From NCBI GenBank assembly GCA_048013815.1, contig CM106585.1, forward strand, positions 4,154,001 to 4,218,000: 64,000 nucleotides of DNA. Reading direction: 5' to 3'. The position numbers and the translations under genes are program-made. Position 1 is the first letter of the stretch. Every line of letters begins with the position of its first letter. A model generated the notes under the pieces. That model was not told where the DNA came from. It did not search any database and worked only from the letters and a program-made list of their open reading frames with translations. The stretch is from Setoptus koraiensis. Taxonomy: Eukaryota > Arthropoda. This document shows, piece after piece, positions 9,072 through 22,500 of the stretch.

Positions 9072-12000
9072 CTGTTCGGGTAGCGGGCAGCGGTTTGCGG
9101 GTAGCAGCGAGAGAGCGGAAGAGCGGTTAGTCGAATACAAGTCGAATACTTAAGGCTTAACAAGGGTGGGAGCGGACAAATGTGGTGGTCACTTACGGGT
9201 ATACCCGAGTGGGCATCGTAGCCGGCGTTGAGATGGCCACCATTAATGTGATGATGCGACCTGGTGTGAGTGTCGCTTGACTCGGACGACGACTCCAGCA
9301 TGGCCTTCCTGTCCAGTGTGCCCCCGATTACGTTTGGTCCGAAGGCGCCTATATTGCGGAATCCCTTGCTGAGGGCGCTGCGTTTTCGCCACCTCCTGCA
9401 GCAGTATATGATGAGACACACCGATATGATGCACAGTATTGCGGCTATGGGCAACAAAGTTGCCAAGACTACATGACACAAAATGGGAAACATTGTGGGC
9501 GAATAGCGGTTTATGTGGTCAGTATTGATTGAGTTGTCGTGTGGTTTAATTAATTCAACTGTTAATTTGTATGCTAATAACTGATTTTAATTAAATCAGA
9601 TTGAATCAAATCATTGAAAATACTTACGCAAACCATTGATCTCGCAACGGCGTCCCAGATACATCCTATGGCACTGGCAGACGGTTGAATTGGTGCGCTG
9701 CTGAAATTGTTGCCCGTTAGAGGTTGCTGTCGACCACTGGCTGCTACGCTGACAATCGCCCCGACCGTTACAATAATCACAAGATTTCAATTCGCTAGAG
9801 CACTGTCTACCCGGATGTAGTGGATCTAAATCGGGGTAGCCGCGACAATCACATTTGTAGGAACCTGGCTCATTGATACACACGGCGTCCTCGTGGCAGT
9901 CGTTCCAGGCGGGATTAGAGCATTCGTCCAGGTCGGATACTTGCTCCACATCGGCCAAGAACAGGGCGTTGGGACTGGGCAACATCTCGAGACCGCTAGT
10001 AGTTGCGTTGTTGTTGTTGTTGTTGTTGCCATTACTGTCCATGGCGCTTGTTGTGGCGCCACCATCGGCCGGCTGCTGATCACCGGTTGTTGACGGTTGC
10101 TGGTGCTGCTGTTGGTGCTGTTGTTGCTGTTGGGCGGCATTGAGAGCGAGCTTCTTGGCGAGCTCCTCCTTGAGCGTGAGCTCGTCCAACGGTATCTCGT
10201 TTTGGTTGGTCTTGCCAGGCAGGCTTGGCGCACCGCCGGCCGCGTCTGAAGGGCCACTCAACTGGTTACTGTTTGGCTGCAATTGGACGGTTATATTGAC
10301 TAGAAGGCCGCCCACGCCAGCGCCAGCAATGTTGTTGTTGTTGTTGTTAATTAGGCTAGATTGGTTGTTGCCGGGCAGTTTAGTTGTTACGGTGGCAAAC
10401 TGTGTACTGTGTGCGCTGGATAATTGATTTGATGAGCCGCTGTCCAGTGGATAGGCACGGCCGTAATTAACTATGTCGGCCGACACAAATTTATCTCTCA
10501 CCATATCGGAGGATTTGTAGGCGCGCTTAACCTGATCCTTGATTATGCGCGACAACTGCTTGTATTCGGGCGACAATTTGTTTTGCAATTCCTTCTTGTA
10601 TGTCACCTGAGTGTCGCCTATTTGCATCAGACGCAACTGAATGACGAAACTCTGCACCTCTTGGCACATGCGCTGACCGATTTGATTGACCATGAGATGG
10701 TAGCCGGGCCGGCAGACGCAGGCGAAATGCGAGTTGCTTGTGGCGCCCGCCGAATGGTGGGCGCTGTTGTCGTGGCCGGCGTTGGGGCCAACATATTTGC
10801 ACATTTCGTTCATGTTCAACTTGCACATGGGCTGACACTGATTCGGAGCGGCCACAACGTGCGCCGGATACTGCTGCTGCTGCTGATGATGATGGCTCAC
10901 CTGTGTTGCGGTCCTGTTTCCGGTCGGCTGACCGCTGTTTGCGGCGGCACCCGACGGCGTGTTGGCCAGCACTTGCGGCTTGCTGGTGGCCCGCGTTCTG
11001 TTTTGCAGCAGCAGGCTGTTGTTGATCTTGCGCTGCTGCTCCTGTTGCAATTGTTGCTGATGTTGTCGCTGCTGGCTAGACAGTCGCTCCTTGGCCTTGT
11101 CCGCATTGCCCGTGTACCTGTTTCCGGTTGGCGGCGGGGGCGGAGGGGCCGTTTCAGCGCTGCTGCCGGCGGCGGCAGCGGCCTTGCCGTCGCTGCTGGC
11201 CAACACGTGAACGGGTGGCTGCTCCGAATTGCCGTTGCCCGGCGCCGCCGTCGAGCTGACAACGGTCGCAGGCTGCGTGGGCGTCACGAACAGCATCACC
11301 TGATCGTGCTGGTTGTTTGTGGCCAAATTCATGGTGGTTCTGGTGCCCACTATGGTGGACACAAACGTTCTGGGCGCGATGGTTGTAGTGAATGTGGACG
11401 TTATGGTCAGGGGCGCGTCTCTCGTGTAATACACCTTTGTGGTGGTCACTGTCAGCAGGCGAGTCGTTGGCTCGATGCTGGTCTCGTAGCGGGTCGATTG
11501 GGCACCCGGCCAAACGGACTTGGGCGCCTGTTTGCGGCGCTCGTCTTGGCCGGCGTCGTCGCCGCCGAAGAATATGGTCGCAACGGGCGCCTGCTGCTGC
11601 CTGACCGCCGTCGAGGCCGGAAGTTCCTGCGTCGGCACCTTGCTCTGCTGCTGTTGTTGTTGTTGCTGTTGTTGTTGTTGCAATGTCGCGGACGGCGCCA
11701 CAGATTGCGCCACCACCGACGGACTGGTGATGCTGCCCTGCAGTTGAATTGTTGGCGTCGCCAGAGTGGTCGCCTGTTGTTGTTGTTGTTGTTGTTGCTG
11801 CTGCTGCTCGCGTGCCTTCGGCCCGAAGCGCCCTCGCGTCGGCAAGCGCGTCGTGGGCGCCTGACTCACCTGTGCGGGGGCGGCGGTGCCGTTGGCGCTC
11901 GCTGCCAGCGTCTTGTTGGCGGACAACAACTGAACTATGTCCTTGATGGCGGCGTTCAGGTTGCTGGCGATAGCAACGCGACCGTTTTGGCTGCTGTTGG

Positions 12001-12882
12001 CCGCTATCAGGTCGCTCAGCTCAATCACGTTTGGTTGTTGCTGCCGGTTGGCGGCGCTCAATTGCTGCACCGCACTCGACGACTGAACTTCGTAGTTCAC
12101 CTGTGCCGTCGAGCTGGGCAATATCAGTGTGTTTGTCACGTAGACGAGAGTGGATCCCTCCACGACTGTCGTGCCCAGCGATTGTTGGTCGATTTTGGCC
12201 ACCGAAGACTCCGTTGTCGACTGGTCAGCACGCTGCTGCTGTTGCTGCTGCTGCTGCGAGGACGAATCCGTATTCGGCTGAGTGGTTGTCGTGGCCAATT
12301 GTTGCTGCTGCTGCTGCTGTTGTTGCGGCTTGCTGACCGCCGATGTCTCGTCAAAGTCGAAACCGGAACCCGTTGACTTGGTGACGGGCGGCGAAGTGGT
12401 GCTCGTGGCAGCGCCACTAGCGGCCGTGTTTGACGACGCCTGTAATTGATCTTGGTCGGTGTAGGGGGCCAGCGTTTTCAGCATCGACGAGGCGATTGCC
12501 TGCTGATCGATATTTGACGGAGCTATGCTCAGCATGACAGACGACAAATCGGACGGCATGCTGGTGGTCGTTTGTTCCGTTATGAATTCCGTCACAACCG
12601 TCGGACTAATCTCTTGTATTGTTGACAAAATGGTCTTTGTTCCGCTGTAGAAAGTTATGTAATGGGTCAGTGTTGTATACATGCTGCGCGTTCTCGTAAA
12701 CAGATACTGTTGCTGTTGCGTGGGCTGCACCTTGTCGTTGTTGTTGTTGTTGCTGCTGTCAGAGGGAGCAGTGACAACAGCGGGCGATTGTTTGTCGGCG
12801 GACGCGTCGCTTGCGTCACCCACCGATTGCTGTCGTCTGTTGTTGTACGTGTTGCCAGTGGTAGGCGGTTGCATTGTTGTAG

Positions 12883-12913
<31 letters not shown>

Positions 12914-13539
12914 TTGTTGTTGTTGTTGTTGTTGTTGTTGCTGCTGCTGTTGGTCGGTAGAGGGCGCCTGCGTGGTTGTTTGGCTTGGCAACGGTGCGGT
13001 GGCCGCCGACACAACAACGGACGACGACGGAGTAGAGTCCGCCATCGAAACAGACGGCGTGGCTCGGATAATTGAGCCGCTCGCATCCAGCGTAACTATT
13101 TGCGTTGTCAAATCCTCAATTGGCGTTATGGACGTCTGCGTGCCATTGTACAATGTTGCGTAATAGGTGTTCGTGGTCACCATTGTTGTGGTGATCATTC
13201 CGTTGTTGTCCTGTTGTTGTTGTTGTTGTTGCTGTTGTCCAGACTGGCCGCTAATGTCGCTCACCGTTGTGCCGGCGGACTGTTTGCCGGCGTCTTGCTG
13301 ATTGGGCACCGAGTCCGAGCCGCCGGTCTGTTCGTCCGGGGCGACGCTCGACGACGGCTGGCTCGCCATTGTCGCCGTCGGTTGTATGAGAATGGTCTCG
13401 GTGACTATGTTTGAGGTGGTGCTTTCGCTCTTCTGAACGGTCGGCGTCGCGTCGCCCAGGTACGTGGTCAAGAAGGTGAACGTGGTGAAATAGGTGCGCG
13501 TGTCCAGAGTGGCCACGGCCGCCTGAGCGGGATCGATTC

Positions 13540-13572
<33 letters not shown>

Positions 13573-16500
13573 GCTGCGGCTTGGCGCTGCTGTCGGCCGC
13601 CGTGGTGGTGACGGGCGAATCGGTGGACGGCTGACCGTCGTGGTTGCTGTTGGTGACAAATGTCGCCTGAGTGGTCTGTCGGTCGGGCGCGTCCGACGAT
13701 GCCGATGCGCTCGTTGTGCCGCCGTCCGTTGCCGCCTGCTGACTTCCGGTGGCGCTGCTTGTGGCGCCCGCCGGTGTCACAAACAGCGTACTGGACGGCT
13801 GAAGGTGATGAATGTCTTGCAAGTATTCGGTGGCAACTCGCGAATTTGTTTCCTCGATAGTGGTGAACATTGTCTCGCTGTTGCTAGTGAACGGAATAGT
13901 GTGCGTGGTTGTAGTGAAATATGTGACAGCGACAGGTGAGTCGGTGGCCAATGGCAACGACGGGGTCGCTTGTTGCGCCGGCGATGACGGCTCGTTGGTG
14001 TTGAATCTGTTCCATTGGTTGTCCATTGATGAGCTCAATTGTTGGCTGTTGACACTGTTGTATTGCGCCTGCGTCACAGACACCTGATCGACGCTCTGAC
14101 GCAAGCTGGGCTCCACGAAGCTAGCCAACACCGACGTTGTGTGTGCCGGCAGCACGCTGGTGCTAGCAACCCGATCTCGGTGCACAAATCTACTGCTGAT
14201 CCGTTGTGCGCCAGGTAACCGCTGCAAGCCGCTAGGGGCCGCTGTTGGGGCCGCGACACCTTGCTGCTGAGCTGATTCAAGCGCCGATTGCGGTGCGATA
14301 CTTGACTGGGCTTGAGCGGCCGCGGCCGATGCAGCGGCTGCCGAGGCGGCCGCCGACGCCCTTATACCGAACTGGCCCGTTCGTGTCACCACAACAACAC
14401 TTACGCGTGCCTTGCTGGGCCTGGTTGGGGCGCTGCTCGCCGACGATTGAAGGCTCGATTGAAGACTCGACGACTCGACGACAGGTGCCGCCGGTGTGGC
14501 CAGTTGTTGTTGTCGATTGAAGCCCGCTCCTATTGGCCGTCTCGTTCTGAGCCGCGTTCGGCCGCCAGATGGCGACGCTGGCTGCAGCGTCTGATTGCCG
14601 TTTTGTTGTTGTTGTTGTTGCTGTTGTTGCGAATCCGTTGCCAGTGGCGGCATCGTAGTGAGGTTGTCAATTGTTTTCAGTTGTTGTTGTTGTTGCGACA
14701 AAACTGGCGATGTCACAACATTGAGATTGTTTGCGGCCGACGAGGCGATTGCGTTGAACGGGGCCGACTGGTTGGGCTGTCTGAGGCGACTGGAGGCCAC
14801 TCTCGACCGCAACTGGCTTCTCGTGGGCACCGACACGCTGGCCGTGGGCGCCTCCTGGGCCGGGTTGTTGGCCTGTTGCGCAAGCCTGGTTTGGTCATCG
14901 GGCGCCAACAACTGTGGTTGTTGTTGCATAACGCGCGTTCTTGTGAACACAGACTCCACGCCTGTCGGCATGACCGATTCTGTTGGCCATAGATCGGCGA
15001 TAGATTGACGATAGATTGACGATGATTGAATTTATCGGCCGGCGGATCAAATTTGTATTAGTGGGCAAGAATAAAAGATTGGTAAATAGTCAGTGATTTG
15101 TTAATAAGTGGCTTATGTGGCACTGCGATGCTGTTGTTGTTGTTGTTGTTGTCGTCATCGTTATTGTTATGCTGTTATGTTGTTGTTGTTGGCAACAATG
15201 GGCCCACTTGTTGGCGTTGAGCACTTTTGTCAAGCTGATTTATTTGTTTTTGTTGTTGGTCAGTCGTTGTGACGCTCGGCCGCTGTGACGGTCAGCCGTT
15301 GTGACAGTCAGCTGTTGTGACAACATTGGGCTCACTGGTCAACATTTCCTGACTCTATGAGAGTCAGTTAGTTGTAACGCGTAACGTCGCGCCTCGATGT
15401 GGTCGCAACACAAGCGTGTTGTCGTGTTGATCGATTACGACAACGCCAACCATCAATCACCGATCAGCATTGGTGAGCGATGGTCAGTCGCATTGCCAGC
15501 AAACAAGCGCGCAAACAATTATTGACAGTCGGTCTGGCTAACGACTGGCACTGACGCAACTAACAACGAGAACATTCAACGAGAAAACGGCAAAAATCTA
15601 GCGAGCCAGCCAACAAGTGTCAACACACATTGGCTACACCGCCATTCACCAATTGCACCATTTGCACCATTTGCACCATTTGCACCATTTGCACCATTTG
15701 CACCATTTGCACACGCTTGCGTTGGGCGCCCCTCGCCAAAACAATAACGGCCCGGCCGTCAGCTGACCGTGCCGTTATTGTTTTGGCTGGCCGCTGAATT
15801 GTGCCCGTCGAATGTTCACCGTTAATTGTGCCCGTTGAATGTTTACCGTTAATTGTGACCGTTATTCGTAACAGTTATTTGCGCTGACAGGCCCTCTTGC
15901 GGCCGTGCACCCGTATCGCAGCAAGGTGTGGTGGCACGCTCTAACAAGTTGTAAGTTGACAAGCGGCCAACATGCAGCCAGCGACAAACAATGGTAATAA
16001 CAACAACAATCTGTCGCCAACAATTATTATAAATCATCTCTCTAATACAGAGTGCCCATACGTATGTTGACAGTTGGCAAGACAGTTGGCAAGACAGTTG
16101 GCGAGCCAGTGTCGGCAGGCATTGAATGGCAATTAGCGTTTAGCTTGCCATTCAATGCTGGCCGAGTGCGCTGGCTTGTGTGGTTACATCCTCATGTCGA
16201 TCATGACAAGCATCGACGATGACAGCACACGGTTAAATCTTGGGCGACTCATCTTTCAACGACAGTGACAACGACAACAACGACAACAACGACAACAACG
16301 ACAACAACGACAACAACGACAACAACGACAACAACGACAACGACAACAAGTGGCAACAACTTTTCGACGGCATCAACAATAAATTAATTAACCGACGCTT
16401 TTCTGCTTGTCGTCTGTGTCGCTCGCTCTCCGTCTATATTGGTCGTAATGGCCAGGTGAAAAAACACACGACTGTTGTTGTTGTGGCCGTTGTGAGCTTG

Positions 16501-19500
16501 CCGTTGAGTCTGGTGTCGAGTGTGTCGAGAGCTGAGAGTTAAGGTTGTCGCTAGATGGAGAGTGAGACAAGATGAACAAGTTGTCACGGTGCGCGACAGG
16601 CGACAGCCATCGAGCTGAGAATGTGAAGAGTTAATTAAACGTTTGCCCAACAAGCGACACACAAACCAACTGCATCAATAGATCACACCGTCTCGTCTGC
16701 CACCAACAAAAGCGACAGCAACAACAGCAACCACGGCAAGCGACAACAACGACATCAACCACGGCAAGCGACAACAACGACAGCAACCACGGCAAGCGAC
16801 AACAACGACAACAACCATGGCAAGCGACAACAACAACAGCAAGGATGGCAAGCGCGACAAGAGCAACAGGTGAATGAAAAATGATATTCACTCTGGGTTC
16901 GTCATCACTTTCCTTAATTGTGAGCTGCTTGCACTTGTCGCTTGCGCATTGTCTGCTGATGACGCTCAAATCCTTTGAGAAGTCAGTTCTAGTTCAGGTT
17001 GTCGTTGTTGCTGTTGCCGTTGTTGCTGTTGTTGCCGTTGTTGTCGCCGTTGTTGCTGTTGCAACAGCGAGTCACCAGGCAATAAACGACCGGTATCAAA
17101 TCGATTTTCGAGACACACCAACAACGGCAACAACGGCAGCGACAACACACACACACACAACCAGTATGAACAAGTGAATCTGTCCACCTGTTGCCAGTTA
17201 TGTCAGTGTGTGAGCGAGTGAGTCGGTTGAGTCGAGTGGCAACGAGTGCACAAGAGCAAACTTTGCTCACTTTTTGTTGCCGTTGTTGTCGCTGTTGTTG
17301 TTGCCGTTGTTGTTGTTGTTGTTGTTGTTGCCGTTGTTGTCGCTGTTGTTTTGTTATCAACTGTTGCAATGGGTTGTTGTTGACTGTAGCGAGCGCTCGT
17401 TGTTACGTAACGATTTGCTTTTGTTGCTGTTGCTGTTGTTGTTGTTCTAGTCGCCCATTTAGTTTTAGGCGATAGTTAAGGACAAACCGCAACAATAACA
17501 ACAACAACCACTTGCCGCTTAAGAGGATCATCTCTGTTTGGATGAGATGAGCCCGGCCGAAAGTGACAGGCCAACAGGTTGCGCTGTTGTGTGCGGCTTA
17601 AACTTTGCGAATTTCAAACTTTGCAACTGTCATCTTGGCGACAGTCATGCTGTTGCCGATTTAACCAATGGAAAACAAAATAACTCGATGCGAGGCCGGC
17701 GTCGATGAATTTCATTGAAATTCAATGACTTTGGCCACGATCAGCGATCAACATAGACTTTGTATTACGAGAAGAGAGAGAGAGAGAGAGCGGAGAAGAA
17801 GAAAAAAACTAATGAAGTGTGAGAATCGAGCCCGCCGATTATAACCTGTTCGCGCACAAATCATCGTCATCATGCGATAATTCCCGGCTATGCGGCCATA
17901 TCCGCTAATACCCCGGATTGTTTTGTTACGTAACAACAACGTAAGCGTGCATTAAAGTGTAACTGCCTGTGTCTCAGTCGGCCGAGTCGGCCGAGTCGGC
18001 AGTGTCTCGAAAGTGTTTCATAGCGAGCGATCAGGAAAAGACAAAGGAATAAAGAGATCATGAATATTCCGGCGGCTTGTTTGTCGTGGTGGCTGGCGAG
18101 ACCGCACTGCCGACAAGTGCAGCTACGAATAATCACGGCCACCAGCCCATAACTTGACTCGGCACACAAAACCAGCGGGCCGCTTCTCCCGTTCCGTTAC
18201 ACACTTCACTGTCACCGCAGCGAACCCGCTCAAACATTTCGAGCAACTCAAACAACTCACAGCTCACCTGTGACACCGAACCAACAAGAGCATTTCCTAC
18301 ACACACACTATACAACTTTTGTACATTCTAAGACACACACACCGCAAACGGCGCCCGATCCATAACGTAACGGGCACTTGTTGTTGTTGCAAGTTGCAAC
18401 TTGCAAGTTCGAGCGACGTTCGCGCTTTGCGAAACAAGCGAATCCTCTCACAAGTCAGCGAACACATGAGGAATCTTCTTTTCGCAGGCAGATTCTCTTT
18501 GTTTGCAGACACACTTTGTTACTCTGTTGGCGACGTTTACACTTGTTATATATTGTTTATAATGCGCACAAAAAGCCACTCGCCAGCCACGGCGCAACCG
18601 CTCTGACAAGACAGACAAAACGTTGTTGCGCAACGTTGTTTCCGTTTCCAGCATCAGCCGACAGCGACACTCTCACCTGTCGGCTCGCAGTCACTGCAAG
18701 CGTGGCCAGATGCCCGAGCGACCATTTAGCGCTTCCCCCGGCTTCGCTCGGCTTCTCCCCGCTTCTCCCGGCCTCGCTCGGCTTCTCCCCGCTTCTCCCG
18801 GCTTCCGCCGGCCGCTTGTCGCGGCCGACTGTGCCGTAGAGTGCGGAGCCGGCCCGAGCCGGCGCACTTCACTGTGTCTCGTCTCACTGCCACCCGCCGC
18901 CTATTTACATCCTGTCACTGTTGCGCAATGTTGTCACTGTTGCGCAATGTTGTCACTGTTGTTGTGATGATGTCGCGCCCAACTTCTGACACCGGCCAAT
19001 TGCGCCAGCAAAAGTGTTGTCAATTGTGTAACTCGATTACGCAAACGAGCTTGCTTGTCAGCCGGCAAACGACCAGCTGACTGTCATCTGTCAGCCGTCA
19101 GCTGTTGTCGCTGCTGTCAACCGAATCGCCGTTGTGAGCCGTTCGGCCTATTCCGTTTGGCGCAATGTCGCTCACAATCTTGTTAGTTTTTTGGCCCTCA
19201 TTCACTTGATCATTCACTCGATTATTCACTCGATTATTCGCTCGATTATTCGCTCGATTATTCGCTCGATTATTCAATCGATTGTCGCAATGGGCTGCGA
19301 GTCGCAACTCATTGCGACAGTCATGCGATCGATGAAATAACAACATTCGAATAGTGATAAATGATCGACGAATCGATACTCACCTAGTGCCGGCGTCGAC
19401 TGCGGCGCCTGTCCGTCCAGCCTGTTGCCCGACAATCGCTGCACTGCCAAATTGAGGGCCTCGTCCACGTTGAATGAGGCGTCCAGATCCAACTGGGGCT

Positions 19501-22500
19501 GCCTGTTTGACGACTCTGGCTGATTGCGATTCTGTTGAGCTTGCAGCAGCAGTTGCTGTTTGTCAATCAAGGCGTTGGAAATAGAGTCAAATTTCACATA
19601 CGATGCCACGTTCATGTTGATCTCGGTCATCATGTTTGAATCGCGCGCCTTTGTTACACCTGTGCTCGTCGTTACATAACGGCATTGATTGGAGTCGTTG
19701 TTGTTGTTGTTGTTGTTGTTGTTTTGCGGCACCAGTTTGCGCAGCGACGTTACATCCACATTGCCCGACAATTGGCATTGCGAAATTGCAATTATTGCCA
19801 AATATTCGGTTTGCCAGGTAACGAGTTTGGTGGTACGGTCAGTTGAGTTTGTTGCGGGAGGGCGTATGAGCGGGCGGCCAAGATAGCGGGCGATGCAGCA
19901 AACGGGATAGTTGTTATTAGCATCATTGCATCGTTGTTGTTTATTATAATGGCATCATTGCACCATTGCATCATTGCATCATTGCACCATTGCATCATTG
20001 CATCGTTGCATCGTTGCATCATTGCACCATTGCATCGTTGCATCATTGCATCATTGCATCATTGCATGTTTGCAAATGATTAATACGCAACAAGGCAAAC
20101 GGATAAGAGAAGAGTGAAAAGAAGATAAAAATTAGGTCAGTTAGTAATCGTGTTGTTGGCCGCATCATCATGCTGTTGATTGAGCAATGCGCGTCGCCTT
20201 GTTAGCGAGAGTTGAGTTAGCAGCATCGAGAATCGAAATGCAAAATTGGAATTTGAAAGAAAACTCGAAACTTGCAAATTTGCAATCTGCCGCAATTGGC
20301 GCGATTGCCGCAGAGAAAGCGCCGAGCGAGCGCCGAGAATTTTGTTGCGTCAACAGCGTATCGTTGCATGCCCTCAGAATGCTGCTGAGTCAGCATCTCG
20401 GGGGCAGCGGCATGGCCGCAGAATGCGCCCGGCATCATCGTGTCGGCGGCACGATGACCGGAAATGGCTCTGCCACTGGCGGCGCGACGAGCTTGGCGGG
20501 CAACGGGGACTTTCGTTGTTGGCCGTCTCAAAACGCCGCGTCTAAATATATCGCTGGGCCGGCTTGTCAGAGTCGCTTCTTCGGCCGAGCTGGCCGGGCT
20601 CGATGAGCTCGATAAGCCCGATGAGCTCGATAAGCCCGATAAGCTCGACGGGCTGGACGGGCGCGATGCGCCCGATAAGCTGGCCACCGACACACGGACG
20701 GCAGCCGGATAAATGGCGGCCAGGCGCTGGGCAGGCTCATTAATTTGAGCCAGAGCAAAGCTCATTAAGAGTCGATCGAGCGTTGCCAGCGACGTTGAAC
20801 GGGCCAATTTGAATTGATGCAACGAGGTGTGTGTGTGTGTGTGTCTGAAGTTAATTAATTAGGCACACACCGTGTTGCGCAACTGAGTGACCAGTCGGCC
20901 GACTGGCCGAGCTAAGCCAGAATTAAATCAAAACTCATCATTGAGCTGGCTTGCGCGCTAAGCGAATTAACATAAATTGTTCATGATGATCATCGCCGGC
21001 TACTCATACTTATAATGCCCAGTTTGCCCAGTTATCAAAAGCTCGCCAACTCGCGAGCTAACTGGCAACTGGACATGCAAAGCGAGTAGCTGGCGTGAAA
21101 CGGCAGCAACCGTTATAATGAGCGCCGTTGTGGCCGTACACATTGCCAGTTATATAACTGGAAAGCAGCTAACTGTTTTATATAAGCGGTCACAACTATT
21201 AAAACTATTAGCCAGCCAGCGCTGCAACAGAAGCGCCAAGCGGCCAAAAAGTGGCCGATTTTCGCTGGCCACTTTTTGCCCGCTCGCCACGACAATGACG
21301 GGCCCGATGACGGCGAGGCCGCTTCTTTTTTGCTTCTTTTGCGTACTTCTTTGCGTCTAGTCGGCCAGCCAATTTGAATGCAAGAGCGAGATAACACTCT
21401 GGCCGCCAGAGTTTATTGACTGCCGCTTATCAGCTGCGAGTTGCGTAACGTCTCTCTCACAGACTGTGAGTCACAGTGGCTCGTATCATACGAGTCGTAT
21501 GGCTCGGCTAAATGCGCCAGCGAGCCACAGGTGAACGAGCGGAGCCCTGGCGGCCGGCGCCACAACGAGCGATAATATCGTATCGTATTTATAAGTGTCC
21601 GATTGGCCGAAATGGACAGGCGCTCGGCAAACAATGAAATCACCTTCGCACACCGATAGGCCGTTGATTAGAAATTGATAGAGCGTTAAATTGGGCGAAA
21701 GTTTCGCCGTCTAGCGGACGACGAGCCCCCCGAAACAAGTGTGCACATTGAATCGGTTTCTCCGTTTCTCGCTCGTCGGGCGAGCCGCTGGCCGCATCTA
21801 TGCGACCGCAGCCGACATGACCGCTGCTGATGAGCCGCCGGCCAAATATCGGCCAGCCGCCAGCGAGCGGCTAGCGGTCTTGCCAGGCGACCGGTCGGCC
21901 GGGCGAGCGGTCAGCGGTTGCTGGTGGCAACAATGGCCCGCCAGTGCGCCGGGTATGCGCGCTCAAATCAATTGTTGTCGATTGTTATTATTGCCGCCGT
22001 CGTTGTTGTTGCCGCTGTCGTTGTTGTTGTTGCCGCTGTTGCGGTCGCCGCGGCCAGATTTGCATCAGATGATGCAACAGCAACAGCAACAGCAACAACA
22101 GCAATTTGAGTGAGCTGATTTGACGGCGCCGGCGCCAGCGCTGGCCGCATCAGCGGTGGCCACTCACATTACGCAACGCATTACATAACACAGTGTTATA
22201 AAACGTTGCATTGTCCAGCGCCGCGGCCAGACCCAACAAGCGATGCCGCCAACGTTGGCCGCAATCAGCGACATGTCGTCGCCTGATCATATGATCGGCC
22301 GCACAGGGATGGACAGCGACTGTCAACGACGCCAATAAAAACAACAACAACAACAACAACAACAACGACAGCAACCTGCTGTTATTGTGGCAACATCACC
22401 GTTATTGCAGCGCCTGTGCTGCTGCGGCGGCGGCGGCAACCAATTTGAGGCAGCGGCAACCAATTTGAGGCAGCGGCAACCAATTTGAGGCAGCGGCAAC

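Larger units (their letters stand above)
14980..19383 (-). other. Intron of the giant gene, exon B to exon C (4.4 kb)
   Basis: No coding exon recognised. It contains tandem arrays, a 17-bp inverted repeat at 15735-15787, (GTT)n blocks near 17000-17450, a GA microsatellite at about 17775, two TTACGTAA words (17403, 17926) and three TTGCGCAA words (18626, 18921, 18940). The many short open frames are of repeat origin. Confidence 0.7.

Noticed and set aside
10583-12376. 597-codon plus-strand open frame (and 12662-13163, 14312-15008)
   Set aside because: They are antisense to exon C. Leu/Cys/Val/Arg-rich sequence from GTT/GCT repeats has few stop codons, while the minus strand has the signal, EGF, SEA and TM features.
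20217-20822. Overlapping open frames on both strands (201 and 139 codons)
   Set aside because: Driven by the 9-bp GAT/GAGCTC array and lack of AT-rich stops; no protein-like pattern and no splice context.
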